Shown here: one piece after another, positions 30,113-41,639 of the stretch
How positions within the stretch are numbered: the first letter of the stretch is position 1
Layout: each line of letters opens with the position of its first letter
NCBI GenBank assembly: GCA_963575745.1
Contig: CAUYUJ010014627.1
Coordinates: forward strand, 596,530 to 660,529
DNA: 64,000 nucleotides
DNA from: Prorocentrum cordatum
Taxonomy: Eukaryota; Sar; Dinophyceae; Prorocentrales; Prorocentraceae
Reading direction: 5' to 3'
Notes under the pieces: model-generated
What the model was told of the DNA's origin: nothing
Databases searched by the model: none
The model's input: only the letters and a program-made list of their open reading frames with translations
Translations under genes and position numbers: made by a program

Positions 30113-31335
30113 ATAGCCCACCCGGGCTGCCGTCACAATGAAAAACAACGAATCACCACAAACGATAAACAAGAACACACACACAACACATATACACGTA
30201 ACACCTGGCACACCGATAACAACAACACCAACAACACCAACACCGACACCACTTCCACCACCACCACCACCAGCCCTGTCCACGCCAGCCGGCGTCCCCA
30301 GAGATGCCCGTCAAGATGCCCCAAGGCCCACCGAGGCCCCAAAACAGAGGAGCAGACAAGTGCAGCACGCGAAGCGTGACAAGCTGCTGCACGTACGGCG
30401 GGGCCGCGCACCGCCTTGCAGCCGTGGAGTTACACCGCGCTGATGGAGAGGGGGGAGCAAGGGGGCGGCACCCTGAAAGAGGGTGCTGGCCAGAGCGCCG
30501 GCTTTGAATTCAGACAAGCAGCGTGCAAACATGGCGGGCCCACAGGCGACAGACACCCATACACCCAGACCGCGCCAGACACCGGGACACCCCGACCCAG
30601 ACACCCAGACAACCAGACACCCAGACACTTTGACCCAGACACCCTTGATACTCAGGGGCAGGGGCCCCCAGCACGAAGTAACCAGCACGCAAGAACTCCT
30701 AGAGGCAAGCCTCATCCTACTCCTCCTTATCCTCCTCCTTCTCGTCCTCCTCGTCGTCGTCCTCCTCCTCCACATTCTCGGAACCCTGAACGATTCAGAC
30801 TATCCAAATGCACTGAAATCAGAATCCAGAACTCCATATAACAATGATTCTGTAAATTCGAAATCAAGGTTTCCGATTTTTTCCAGATTTCACAATCAAG
30901 GGTTTCAGGATTCGGAAATGCCTACTACAAGGAATTCTGAATTTCAAAAACGCATGGGTTAAGAATTCTGAATGTAAAAAACGCATGGGTTGAGAGAACC
31001 GCCGCCTCAGCGAAAGGCCATTTTCAGGGCGCGATCTGGGGGAGAAGGTTCTCTCCGACCCCAACGGGTCCTGAAACGAGGGGGCCCGATTTGAGGATCT
31101 TTGAGCCTTCCCAAGCTATGAGACACGCAGGCGCGTAGCATCCCAAAACGTAGATTCAGAAGTGCAGGCGCGATCGAAGCTGCGACGACAACTGACCAAA
31201 GGAAAAGGGAATGCAACGACTCATGCACGGGACACTCCAGGACCTAAAATATCATCACGAGATATGTGGGTGCGAAGCAACCCACAGAATACAATCGAGA
31301 TGGCACCGGAGAAAAATCCAATCCGAATCTGTTCC
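30113..31335. other. No gene; simple-sequence patches
   Basis: Contains CA/ACA-rich DNA at 30168-30270, a CAGACACC-type repeat at 30548-30650, TCCTCCT/CTCGTCCTC at 30715-30775 and degenerate ATTCNGAA words to 31000. No frame is supported. Confidence 0.55.
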
Positions 31336-31545
31336 GGGCTATAAGGCTATGGTGCCATTGGGCTATAGGGTATAAGGCTATAACACTATGGGGATATACG
31401 GCTATAGGGCTGTAGTGCTATTGGGCTATAGGGCTACAAGGCTATAAGGCTATAAGGCTATGAGGTTTTAAGGGTTTAAAAGCTATAGGGCTATACGACT
31501 ATAGGGCTATTACGCTATAGGGCACTGGACCTATAGGGTTAAAAA
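31336..31545 (+). repeat. Degenerate GGCTATAGG/GGCTATAAG repeat
   Basis: About twenty irregular copies of GGCTATA(A/G)G with intervals of 8-17 bp. A different GGGCACCT repeat follows at 31565-31620. Confidence 0.9.
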
Positions 31546-31621
31546 TGGAAAACAAAATGAGGCTACTGGGCACCTGGGCACCTGGGCATCTGGGAACCCG
31601 GGCACACGGGCACCCAGGCGC

Positions 31622-32300
31622 GCCGCCGAAACCGGCGCCACAACTAACCTAACCAAATAAACCCTCTAGGACCCCTACAGAAGCAAGCTCTGACTGGGGA
31701 ACAATGCACGCGAACAAAGTTGCGACGCCAACAGATCAAACTGATGCGAGCAAAAGATATTCAATCACGCGGGCACTCCAGGCACCAAAATACTTGTGTA
31801 ATATATTCAGCATCGCTCGAGGAGGATGATATCACTGAGAAGGGTCATGGTAATCATGCTTTGCATGCGTCGTGCCGCTAGATGCCCGACATCCCATGAA
31901 GATGAGGACATGATATGATCACATGAAGCACAATATTTGCGACGGGCGACCTGCTTCGGTGCGCGCATGCCCATGATGCCAACAGAGTTTATACGAAAGT
32001 TGCGGCGAGCAACCTGCCCAGGTGCGCTTTTGCCATAATACCAAAATCCATACACGAAATCATATCACACGTTTGCGACGTAATCATATAAATGTTTGCG
32101 TACCGACAGCGGCCATTGAAAGGTTCATTCCAGCGTTGTATCAGTGAACTTGTTTATCCACGAAACATGTATGGATCAAAGCATGCACGATCCAAAGTGC
32201 GATTGCCACGACTGTCGAATTGACCAAAAAAACAAATCGCTATATTATGAAAAATATATTCGCAAGCGTTCTCATCGATATAGATCGAGTTGTTCAGGCA
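31622..32300. other. No gene recognised; two-copy GCGACGGGCGACCTG-like repeat
   Basis: At 31938-31975 and 32001-32035 the motif GCGA-GGG/GC-ACCTGC is repeated once, with flanking CCATAAT/CCATGAT. Otherwise AT-rich and uninformative. Confidence 0.4.
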
Positions 32301-32651
32301 CTACGACCAGTAGCGGTTTATGTTGTCGCGGTAGTGCTCGAGGTTGTAGCGCCGCCACGCCTGCGGGAGCGCCCTGCGAGTGCCGCCACGAGTACGCTTG
32401 CTGATCATGCGCAACGAGTCTCGCGGCCGCCGCGGCGGCGCAATCGGCCTCCGCGCCCCCGATGAGATCGGCGCGGCAGCAGCTGCATCCCCGCCACTCC
32501 AGTCTGCGTCGCCAAAGGCAGGGCCGCCGGAAGATGCGGCGCCCGAAGAGAAGGCGGCGCCCATGGCAGGCCCATCGCGGCGCGGCGGTGGAGGGGCGGG
32601 TGGCGGGGTGGAGCGGGGGTCGGCGACAGGATTAATCCCCTTGGCGGATGC

Positions 32652-33110
32652 TTAATCCCATTTTGTCGTCGCAGCAGTGAGACGCTTCGCTCTGAGCTGC
32701 GCCAAGGCCGCGCGGGCCTGACCCGTCTCGCCCCTCCTCGGAGTAGAGAAGGTCACAAACCACTTGGATATGCGCACAGCACGAGTCAGCGCACCAGGCG
32801 GTGCAACTTTACGTCCAGCACAGCCTCTAGCCACACTCTCCGCACGCAGGATCATGGCCCATTGCATGTCTTCGAGTGCGTAAGGTCGCTGGTCTGGCAT
32901 GGTGCGCTCACGTGTCATTTGCTGCCAGAGAACAGGACACTCCTGCAAGCGCAGCGCGACGTTCTGGCACAGATAGTACATCGCCACATCTTCTTCATCG
33001 ACGTGATCACCGGCCATGCTGCACACGCGGGCAGATGGGCATCCTGCGGCAACCCACCTATCGCACGTGGCATTCAAGGCGAGCTTCCTGGATTGTTCTT
33101 CTGAGCTGCA
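32652..33110 (-). pseudogene. Degraded retroelement-type ORF fragment
   Basis: The frame reads MAGDHVDEEDVAMYYLCQNV, ALRLQECPVLWQQMTRERTM, ALEDMQWAMILRAESVARGC and ends RAKRLTAATTKWD with a stop. Codon usage and composition look protein-like. It lies downstream of a protease-like fragment on the same strand and in the same decayed element. No known domain is assigned. Confidence 0.4.
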
Positions 33111-33489
33111 TCATCGGATCTCTGACCTGTGAATATGATGCTGACGTCTGCGGTCATCAACTGACGCACGACGTTCTCCTTCAGATTGTCACGGATCCAA
33201 CAGTTGACGCCTACAATGATACCAACTTCATCCTCGCCCGCCTCACCGATCTGGAGAGCGTTCGCACATGTCTTGCAGGTGTGCTCATCGCAATTGGCAG
33301 GGAGGTCGGTGCAAGCTAATGTGTCCGTCTGAATTTCGGGCGCTGCTGCCTGGGCCAGCGTCTCAATCCGCTCGCGGGCGTTTCAACCGATGCTCAACTC
33401 ACGACCAAGATCACGGAGAGCCTGTTCAGGGATCGCGCGAGCGCTATCGGTGGCCAGATCGGCGGAAAGAGATTCGCATCCAGCGTCGG

Positions 33490-34086
33490 TCACCTGATCG
33501 GGGACACCGCCCATCGCAATGTCTCCGCGAGATCGGCGCGCTGAGGCAGTGCTGGGATGCTCTGCCACGATCTGTTAGGCCTGCTCCACGTGGGCCGTCT
33601 CCTGCGCAACTCTCTCGTAATCCTGGAGGAGGGCATCGAGGTCCGCGCGGAGTGCATCAACGATCCGGCCCTGGGCGGGAGCGGCCGCGGAAGCGGAGCT
33701 TCCCGGGCCAGACTTGGGCCCTGGAGACCCAGAGGACCCCTCGGCATCGATCTCTGCAGATGGGAGGGAAGACGACTGGCGTCAGCCGCGGAGATAGATG
33801 CGCCAGTTTGCTGCGCGCGCGGGACTGTCGTCCGGCCGACACTGCCACAACGGGACTGCTGAGTGGAGATATCCCTGAAGTGACACATCGGCTGCAATCG
33901 GGTCGCCCCGCAAGCTTCGCAATGCAATGGGTCCTGGACGATGAGAACATCGCGAACAATGGCAAGAAAATCTTTGACAACACACGCCTCGCAAACGGAT
34001 GGAGGGGCCGAGAAAGGGAGAGCGAGGGCATGCACCACCAGTGGCACGCCAGGCAGTCTTAGAGGTATCCGTTGTCTTCTCGGCAT
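33490..34086 (-). pseudogene. Retroelement-type fragment with paired C-x2-C words
   Basis: The frame contains FSAPPSVCEACVVKDFLAIV and VQDPLHCEACGATRLQPMCH, i.e. two C-x2-C pairs 25-30 residues apart that could form a zinc ribbon, then a Pro/Ser/Arg-rich tail. The neighbouring frames at 33.1-33.5 kb are broken. Probably part of the same decayed retroelement; function unknown. Confidence 0.35.
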
Positions 34087-34170
34087 CTTAGGCTCTGGCG
34101 GGGAAAATGAAAGATGGCTCCAGTAAATATTGCCGAAGGTGAGCCATCTTGGGCTCAGAGCGTTTTGTTA

Positions 34171-34840
34171 TCATATATGCAACCTGTTCCTTTCTCCCAA
34201 CATATGCGAGCTGTGTTTGTTCCTGCCGACATGTCTCAGTAATCCAATCGCGCTGCGCTCTGACAGCTCAACAACATGAGACCCGAACTCGTCGACGTGG
34301 CCAACGAACACGATGTGGTTATGGTCGGTCACTTGCCGGCATGGGAGGCGAAGGGTTCTCCGTGTTTTCGCAGCACCAACACATGCGTGGGCAGTGATCA
34401 GCATGTCCACATTGCCGCAAGCGTCGCAGGCGCCCTGGCGCTTGCGATGTGGCGAACAACTTGGGCGACGGCATCCGTTCAAGGTCGTTGAAGTCGAGCT
34501 CTGGGATGCGGTTGCACACAGCAACCTTATGCCATTGGCCCTGTGGGTCCTGCAATAAGAAGCCCAATTGTGGTTCCCACAATTGTCGAAAGCCGGCGTC
34601 TTGCACCAGTCGCCCCACCGACGGTGCCGAAGGACAGTCGTCCATCGCAAGGGCGGAGCTGGATAGCCCGCTGCGCGGGAGCTGCAGTTGGACGTGCCCG
34701 TCGACGGTCCTGTCGCCACTGGCCGTTTCCAATATACGCTCGCGCCCCACGCGCACGCCGGCGGCCCGGCGCCGCGCGAGGTCGGCCTCGCCCTGGATGC
34801 GGCGAGAAGAGCCTCTGTCCAAGATCCACGTCCGTGACAA
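34171..34840 (-). pseudogene. Retroviral-type aspartic protease-like fragment
   Basis: The frame opens with RTWILDRGSS, close to the W-x-x-D-S/T-G-S/A active-site signature of retrotransposon aspartic proteases. It then has RERILETASGDRTVDGHVQL, LAMDDCPSAPSVGRLVQDAG and LGFLLQDPQGQWHKVAVCNR. The order D-x-G-S, A-S/N-G, a 'S-x-G-R-L' turn and a C-terminal strand is that of these proteases in dinoflagellate retroelements. The Ser/Thr after the catalytic Asp is Arg here, which suggests decay. A GEADLARRRAAGVRVG helix and a downstream CWCCENTENP Cys-rich bit follow. Frameshifts break the surrounding ORF. Confidence 0.5.
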
Positions 34841-34992
34841 CGCTGCCGTTGACCGTGTCGGCGCGGTAAACTCGACTCTGGGCCGTCGTCGGATGGCAGG
34901 GCCGGCGCCGCGGCAAGTCTGGTCGGGGCGGCCAGGTCACGGCGCCACTTCGGCGCCTTGAGCAGGCAGGTTTGGAGCGCATCGGCGCTGCC

Positions 34993-35622
34993 CTACAGCC
35001 GCCAGTCCTGCAGCGGGTCGGGCACAACAACGGGGTCGCCCACGCCGGCGTCGGCGTGGAATTTGGCCAGCTGCCGCTCGGGCACAGGGCAGGCGACGAC
35101 GACGTCGATGTTGTCGAGGTCGAAACGCAAGTGGCACAGTGGTTCTGCGGTGGCGCGCGTAGATACGGCCGCCAAGGTCTTCTCACGAATCACGCATGTT
35201 CGGTCTCGTCGTTGGCCACGTTGCGCGGCTGCAGATAAGGGGCGCCTGCAGCGCGTCGAGGGCGGCCGCCCGCCGCTGCTGCCGCTGCAGGGCGAACGTC
35301 CTCGACTGCGTCCACGACTGTCGCCCCGCCGAAGGAGAACGGGACCGTCGCGGGGACCGCCTGCGGCCCCCCCGACTCCTGCAGCCCCGACGCCCCCCGC
35401 GCGGGGAGCATCGACTGCCCCCCGCACGTCCGGGGGAGGACGTCCTGTTACGGCCGCCCTGACCGCAGGCGCGGCTAGGGCTCGCTTCGGGGGTCTCGGC
35501 GTCAGACGCAATGCGGGCGCAAGGGCAGCTGTCGCCCAGCACGCAGCGCTTGCCTGTGCCAGCCAAGAAGCTGCATTTTGCAACGCGAGGTCATTTGCAC
35601 CGGTCTCGTCGCGGGCAGGCAC
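34993..35622 (-). pseudogene. Degraded ORF upstream of the protease-like fragment
   Basis: An Ala/Gly/Arg-rich frame ends with CHLRFDLDNIDVVVACPVPE, RQLAKFHADAGVGDPVVVPD, PLQDWRL. The last 50 residues look like real protein and lead, by a frameshift, toward the protease-like frame. Possibly gag-protease linker. Not recognised. Confidence 0.3.
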
Positions 35623-36390
35623 CGTGGTTCGCGAAAAAAACAGAAGTTCCCGGCACCTCCGCGTTTGGGCGGCCGTTGCGCGCCTCGCCCCGTGGAGGGT
35701 TAGTCATCGCGGGCACCATGCCAGCCTGCGACGCGCGTCTAGGAGGTCGCGGCGTGGAACGATTGCCAGAGCCAGCGCGTAGCCATATGGACCGTTCGCC
35801 GTTTTGGCAACGTCCTGCCTTGCATGCCGCGCACACGGCCAATTCGTGACGAGTCGCCTCGTTGTTGAGGTTGCGCCGATTACGTTCGAGTCGGCGCATC
35901 TCGACGTTGGCCCAGACACGTGCTCGTAGTCAGTCGCATGTGCGATTGGAGCCGCCCATCTTCATCTTGCTGCAATCGCGCGTGTTTTGCTTCATCCACG
36001 GGCGCCTGCGAATCTGAGCTCGGAACAATGCCTCGAGTATCTCATGCCCGGTGGATCACGGCATCCCAAAGGTAAATTGTCTCAGTCCACGACAGGCCGT
36101 TGGACGTCGTCTCTCGCATGCGGACGAGCTGGAAACGTTCGAAGTCGCGCACGGCGTCGTCGACTTCCGTGACCTCGTAAGATTGCAAGATAGAATGTCT
36201 GCCTATCAGCACGCGGCCGGCTTCGCGCCCCTGAGCTCTGAGGCCCCTCATGCGGTGACGGAGCTAAGTAATATGAACAGCCGAAAGGCCAGCGGCGAGC
36301 TTGCAATCGACACTCTCGAAGTCGCCACTGCCCCGAAGGCCTTCGAATGTAGAATCGGGGCGTTCAGCAACGCAGAGGAAGGTGCATGCC

Positions 36391-37293
36391 CTAGCAGGAC
36401 GTCCCGACGCGCTGCCGAAGTTCCCCCTGGCCATGTCTGCCAATCTCGCGACTGAGCAACGCGCGGCAGTTGAGGCGCCCGAACAGCATCTGAATCCTTA
36501 AACAGGGCAGTGCCAGCAAGAGAACAGAGCGAAAGATTATGCGACGGCATTGGCGGCGTCGGCGAGGGCGCGCGCAGTGGAGATACGCGACGCGTCTGCG
36601 TTGAGGCTGCTGCAGAGGCAGCCCCTGGCGACGTACGTCGCGGTTGTCCTGCGCGGATGTTTCCGTCGGCGAGGGCCGGGGCACTGTCGGCGGTGGGTTC
36701 TGGAGGCTGCGAAAGGACATGGATCTTGGCGTCGCTAACGCGCGAGCCGTCAAGGTGGCTTCAGTGGTCGTGAAATCGTTCCGCAACTGCTCGACAATGT
36801 CGGAGACCGCCCACCTCGTCGTTGGCGTCATACGCTCGCTGGGAATACTTACCCAGCCGATGCCCCATGTCCTGGCATCGTCGGTCGCGTACTTCTCGCT
36901 CTAATTCCAAACGGGCGAGCAGCGCCTCGCCCCGCGCCTTCCCGGCAACTGCACGCGGTCTGCAGCCCCCCCTACGTCGGTCATCTCGGCGGCGAGGGGG
37001 GCGAAATCGCACGCCGAAGTCGGGGCGCCCGGCTGCGCGGTCTCGGCCCGCACAACATGCAACTCAGCCAGCGCAGCCTGCACATCAGGCAACTGCTGCT
37101 CGGCCACGGAGACCCGGTTCCCAAACGCCGGCACGCGCCCCTCCGATGCATCAAGACGTCGAGCGACAACCATCTCGGCAGCACAGCTCGCCGCGCAACT
37201 CGGACGTGGATGTGGCACTCGCGGAGCGGAGGTTGGCAGCGCCCACGTCGACGTGATCGCGAAGCGCGACGAGGTCATCGCTGAGCTGTTCAC
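36391..37293 (-). pseudogene. Degraded gag-like region, multiple frames
   Basis: Minus-strand frames hand over repeatedly: VSVAEQQLPDVQAALAELHV and AGAPTSACDFAPLAAEMTD-type text at 37.2-36.9 kb, LARLELEREVRDRRCQDMGH at 36.9 kb, then SDIVEQLRNDFTTTEATLTA at 36.8-36.7 kb. Helical, heptad-like composition is kept across the frame changes, which indicates an old coding region with indels. Confidence 0.35.
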
Positions 37294-37309
37294 CCGTAGC
37301 CCCTTGCAC

Positions 37310-38000
37310 CTAAGTGGCAGGAACCCGTCGCAATGTCAGGATCTCGTCGCGTAGGGCCCTGACAGCGGCAGCGCCCGCATCCCTGACGCTCACGAGCTGC
37401 GCCTCCATGGCGAGGAGGTAGTCGCGGAGCGTCTGGATTGCAGCGGAGTCGGCACCTCGGCGCGGTTCCACACGGTCAAATTGACTTTGGACCTCGTTGA
37501 GGATCGATCGATCCTTAGCGATCTGAGTGTCGACCAGGGCAAGAGCATGCTGGATCTCTTGCCTCAAGTACGCTGCGTGTGTCGCGTGATCGGCGACTGT
37601 GGCAGCAAGACGCGACAACTGTTGGGACGTGTAAGTTTCAACCTGGTCTCTGAGCTCAGCCGATTCATTGGCGGAGGGCGATGCGTGTGGCGGCATGTCG
37701 CGCCGCGTAGAATTCGGCCGCGAGCGCCTCTGTGACGGGCTGCGGACGGTGTCCCTATGCTGAAACTGGAGATGATATCGATCGGGGACTCTTCGCTGCG
37801 AAGTCGTTCCACTATGATCCACGATAGCTCGCACGCGTTCAGACACGGAAACCGAAGCGGGGCTCGAAGGACCTCTGGTGTCCCAGAGGCGGCGTCGCGC
37901 GGAAGCGCTCGGGGGAGACGTTTCGTTCGCGCCACCGCGGGTGTTCCCACCGGCGAAGGTTGGAGGAGAAGGCGCGGATGTTCCCACCAGCGAGGGTTCT
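37310..38000 (-). pseudogene. Gag-like coiled-coil ORF of a decayed retroelement
   Basis: After a Ser/Pro/Arg-rich N-terminus the frame becomes helical: ANESAELRDQVETYTSQQLS, RLAATVADHATHAAYLRQEI, QHALALVDTQIAKDRSILNE, VQSQFDRVEPRRGADSAAIQ, TLRDYLLAMEAQLVSVRDAG. It stops after LRDEILTLRRVPAT. The apparent Met near 37987 is a GTG, so the start is upstream or lost. It is placed at the 5' side of the protease-like fragment on the same strand, as expected for gag before protease. Confidence 0.4.
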
Positions 38001-38530
38001 GAACGAATGTTGGCTTCAGGTGACTGAACAGTCGACTGAAAGCTAAGTTCAAACTATGGGTTGCAAAATTGCGCCAAAAATTGAATACTGACGAGAATTC
38101 ATGTATGCCTGCTGCGCATGCCGAAGCGCTGCTTCGAGGCGTGCATCGGCGCTGCCTTCTCCTCGTACGGGGAAATTGCGGTATCACTCCCTGTCCCACA
38201 GCCCTCGCCGCGTGGTCGCGCCGCCCACGCACCGTCGAAGAGCCGCCGCGCATAGAGGCACTGGTCCCCGCGGAATCCAGCGCTATGCGCGAGGCTCAAA
38301 GGCGGCGCGGGGTCGCAACGGAGAGCGTAATGGAATAGGCTGATAACCTGTGAACGGAGGTTAACGACCAATGGGTCGAACCTAACTTGTGGCCCGTAGG
38401 CAGACGACGATAAGGAGAAAAGATGAAACTATTTTGTCCATGCGCCCGTCGGAACAAGGGCGCTCAAGATGTCCAATACCTGAGCCGAGAGGACAGCGGG
38501 ATAGATGGACAGAAAAGAAAATGAGAGGTC

Positions 38531-38533
<3 letters not shown>

Positions 38534-38609
<76 letters not shown>
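38534..38609. repeat. (CA)n dinucleotide array
   Basis: About 76 bp of CA with a single AA interruption. Confidence 0.97.
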
Positions 38610-38613
<4 letters not shown>

Positions 38614-39177
38614 CTTCGGCAGCGGAGCGCCCACTGACCCAGAGCGGCCCTCCGAGCGGGATCGGGTCTTGGCGGCGGCGGTGCTGGGGGGAGGCACCGA
38701 TGGCGTGCTGGGACCTGGGCGCGTCCAGGGCGGGGGCGGGGCTACTGCTGGCACTGGGTGGCGCGCCCCGTGCAGCCTGGGGCCAGCCGGCTCTTTGGGC
38801 CGGCCGCGGGTCTTGGACGCGGCCTTCCAGGTCCACTTGGAGGGCCCTATGGGGCACGGGGCCCATCGCGGCCATGGTCGCGGCCGCCGGTAGCCGCGAG
38901 GCTAGCGCTCACATCAGGCAGATCGGTTTCCCTGGAGCGGGAGGCGCGCTGCCGTCGCGGGAGCGGGCAAGCGGGGGTGGGGGCGGGCGCACCTGGCGAG
39001 GCGCACGTCGCCCTGGAGGCGCTCAAAGTGTGCCGGGCGACCAGAACGGTCTCGTTAAGCGAGGTGCCCAGACTCCCCACGCCGCGCGGGCGTGGCCTCG
39101 CGCGAGGTGGGGTCGCCGATGGCGTTTTGGAAGCGCCAGGAGATGGGCCAGCCGTCCTCCCAGGCCACGCGGCACAT

Positions 39178-39395
39178 TCCGCAATAGCAACGCAGGGCAA
39201 TGCTAAGCACGGCGTAGCAATGCGAAGCAAGGCCAAGCAACACAAAGCAAAACAAAATATAGCAATGCAACGCACAGCAATGCAGGGCAAGGCCAGGCAA
39301 CACAATGATTTGCTCTACAATGCAAAACAATTCAGAGGAACGAAGAGAACCGCAAAACAATGCAACGCAAGGCAACGCAACGCGAGGGTAACAGC
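39178..39395 (+). repeat. Degenerate GCAAN pentanucleotide array
   Basis: GCAATGCAAGGCAAN-type words with a loose 5-bp period, followed by GGCGACGGGGCGGCGACGG. An inverted relative with the same order of blocks is at 62.8-63.06 kb. Confidence 0.9.
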
Positions 39396-39599
39396 GAAGC
39401 AACGGCGACGGGCGGTGACGAGGCGGCGACGGGGCGGCGACGGCCGGCACGGAGCCGCCAGAACGACACACAGGCCCAGATCTGCAAACCAGAAGTAGGA
39501 ACCCCTAAGTGCAAGCGATGCTTGGAGAAAAACAACACAAGTGGAAGGGATAGGTGGGTGGGTGGGTGGGAGGGGTACGAGGTCAGATGTGGCACGAGC

Positions 39600-39830
39600 G
39601 CACCTACCTTGCCCCCCTCCCCCCCTCCCCGACCCTCCGCTCCTCATGCCCCCCTCCCTCCCATCCCTCCTCTCCCCTCCCTCCCCTCCCCTCCCCCCAC
39701 CCCTCTGCCCCCTGCACCCCCAATCCTCTCTTGCCACCCCTCACGTCCCCTCCCCTCTTATCCTTCCCCCCATCCTTCCCTCCTCCAGCTGTCACCCCCC
39801 CCCGCTCCTCCCCGCTCCCTCTGGCGGCCT
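39600..39830. repeat. C-rich CCCCTCC low-complexity tract
   Basis: A polypyrimidine tract of CCCCTCCC words. No period is clear. The frames through it are Pro/Ser-rich artefacts. Confidence 0.85.
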
Positions 39831-39949
39831 GGCCGACGCGTTGCCGCTCGCCGACCGGAGCTCGCCGCTCAGGAGGGAAAGGTCCTCGGGCCGGCTCGGG
39901 CCTCTCCAGGAGGGGGCAGCAAGCGCAGGCGGGCCCGCGCTGACTGTCT

Positions 39950-40106
39950 ACCAAACCACCCCAAACCCAACCCGAAGACCCGAATTTCGCGTTGGGGGGG
40001 GTATGGGCTCCATGTGTGTGTGTGTTTTTCGATGTTCCCCGACCCCCCCCCCCACTGGAGATGGAGGGCAAATGGAGGCCTTCGGGTTGGGTTGGGGTGG
40101 TCTGGT
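39950..40106. mobile_element. Short inverted-repeat element (family 3)
   Basis: The left end ACCAAACCACCCCAAACCCA continuing ACCCGAAG is matched by the complement of the right end at about 40075-40106, with one gap and few mismatches. The 157-bp interior has a GT run and a C run. Non-coding. Confidence 0.7.
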
Positions 40107-40605
40107 GGGTGGTGACGGGCTGCCTCGAACCGCGAGACTCGATCGGTCTGGAAGCGGGCTGGGCCGCGCCCGATATCGTCGCGCGGAACCGGGATCGCGC
40201 CTCGGGGGCTCCTCCCCTGCAGGCCCGACGGAGGCGAGGAAGCGGCTCGCGTCGGAGCGGATCGGCGCGACCTCGGCGCCGAAGCCCCGGGGAGCGGGTC
40301 GAATCGGGCTCGGACCGCGAGCGGCCCTGGCAGGCAGCCGAACTCTGTCTTCGCGTCCATCAGAACGTCCGCAGGCCGAGACTGCCAGCGCCGGCAACTC
40401 GGGAGCGCGGCACGGGCCTGCCTCCCAGCGACGAGCCTCCCGAGGGGCCTAGTGGCGAGGCGGAGAGAACAAGAAAAAGCGGCATCACCTGTCTGTATCA
40501 AAGAGGAGCATGGAGCGCGACCACAACACTTCACACGGCTCGGCCCCAACCGCTGCGCGAATCAAAAAGTCGTAGGCGAACCGGGATCCCGAAGCAAGAA
40601 AAACC

Positions 40606-40770
40606 GCATACACCGAGAATTTCGGAGCTCCGCTCGGATTCCTGGCACCGGCCCTGGATCCCGCTCCCTGGCGCGCGGAGCGGGCCAGGTCGGCGCCGCT
40701 AGGAGGGGGGGGGGGTCCAGCGCCGATCCAGGAAATCCGCGGCGAGCTCCGAAAGTTTATGTCAATGCCG
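40606..40770. mobile_element. Short inverted-repeat element (family 2, copy a)
   Basis: Left arm TTTCGGAGCTCCGCTCGGAT pairs with the complement of the right arm at 40735-40770 (GCGAGCTCCGAAAGTTTATG). A G-tract followed by TCCAGCGCCGATCC sits in the middle. About 165 bp. Copies b and c lie at 52.6 and 62.3 kb. Confidence 0.75.
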
Positions 40771-41089
40771 TTGCCTCGTCTCCAAGGCAAGGCACACACG
40801 GCTTGGTGGTGACATCCGAACCCTACCCCACCAACCATCGTTCCTCCTGCATCGATGGGAGGTGGGGGTAGGGTTCGGATTTCGCTACGCGTTCGACGAT
40901 TTCCGGACCGTACCCCCGCCGCCCATCGACGTGCCTGAATCATGGATCGGCGAGGGTAAGGGCTCGGGTTTCGCTGTCGAAGAAGGTGGGAGGAGGGACG
41001 ATGGCAAAGGGGCAGGACGGACGAGGACGAAGGGGGAGAAGGGACGCGGAGGAGCAGGCAACCAGACGTGAACACTACCCCTGCAGCGG

Positions 41090-41510
41090 CCCGCTGTCTC
41101 TCGAGCTCTCCTCGCGATGCACGCAGCACGCACACTTCAGCAACCCGCCTGCTCGACCTGGCCACCTGGGCCCGCCTTCCCGACCCGCCCGTTAGGATCT
41201 ACCCGCCGATCTGCCCGCTTGGTTCTGCTACATGTTTTCTGCTCCTGGCCTCCCTCCTGCTCATTCCGTGCTCCATCCGTTTCCCTGCCCCTTCCATCCG
41301 TCGTCTCTTACCCTGTTCCCGGGGCTGCACCAATCACACTCGGCAGGTAAGGAACATATACCCTAAAGGGGGTACGATCGAACACGAAGAGGGCGGGTAC
41401 CGAGGACTTCGGGTATACGTGTTGAATGGCACGCGAGCAGGTCAGAGCGAACAGTCTTACAGTGGCTGTTGTTGCTGTTGTTGTTGCTGTTGTTGTTGCT
41501 GTTGTTGATG
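41090..41510 (+). mobile_element. SINE-like dispersed repeat, copy a
   Basis: Shares about 370 bp with 43.57-43.96 kb: CTTCAGCAAC-CGCCTGC, CCCGCCTTCCCGACC, TTGGTTCTGCTAC, then GGGGGTACGATCGA and GTTGAATGGCACGCGAGCA. It ends in a GTT/GCT-rich tail (41462-41525). The orientation of all copies is the same. No RNA polymerase III box was recognised with confidence. Confidence 0.6.
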
Positions 41511-41639
41511 CTGTTTTTGTTGCTGATGTTACATTGTTATGTTTGTTAATTTCCTTATGTTTGTCTTCGTTCACTCTTCTGATTCGTTCGCGGAAGCTCC
41601 TTCGTGGCGAATCTCTGGAGAGCTTCGCGGAAGTATTGT

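Noticed and set aside
34135-34165. Spliced leader RNA gene
   Set aside because: Match to the leader core is partial, the segment is part of a palindrome, and no downstream donor plus snRNA-like region was seen.
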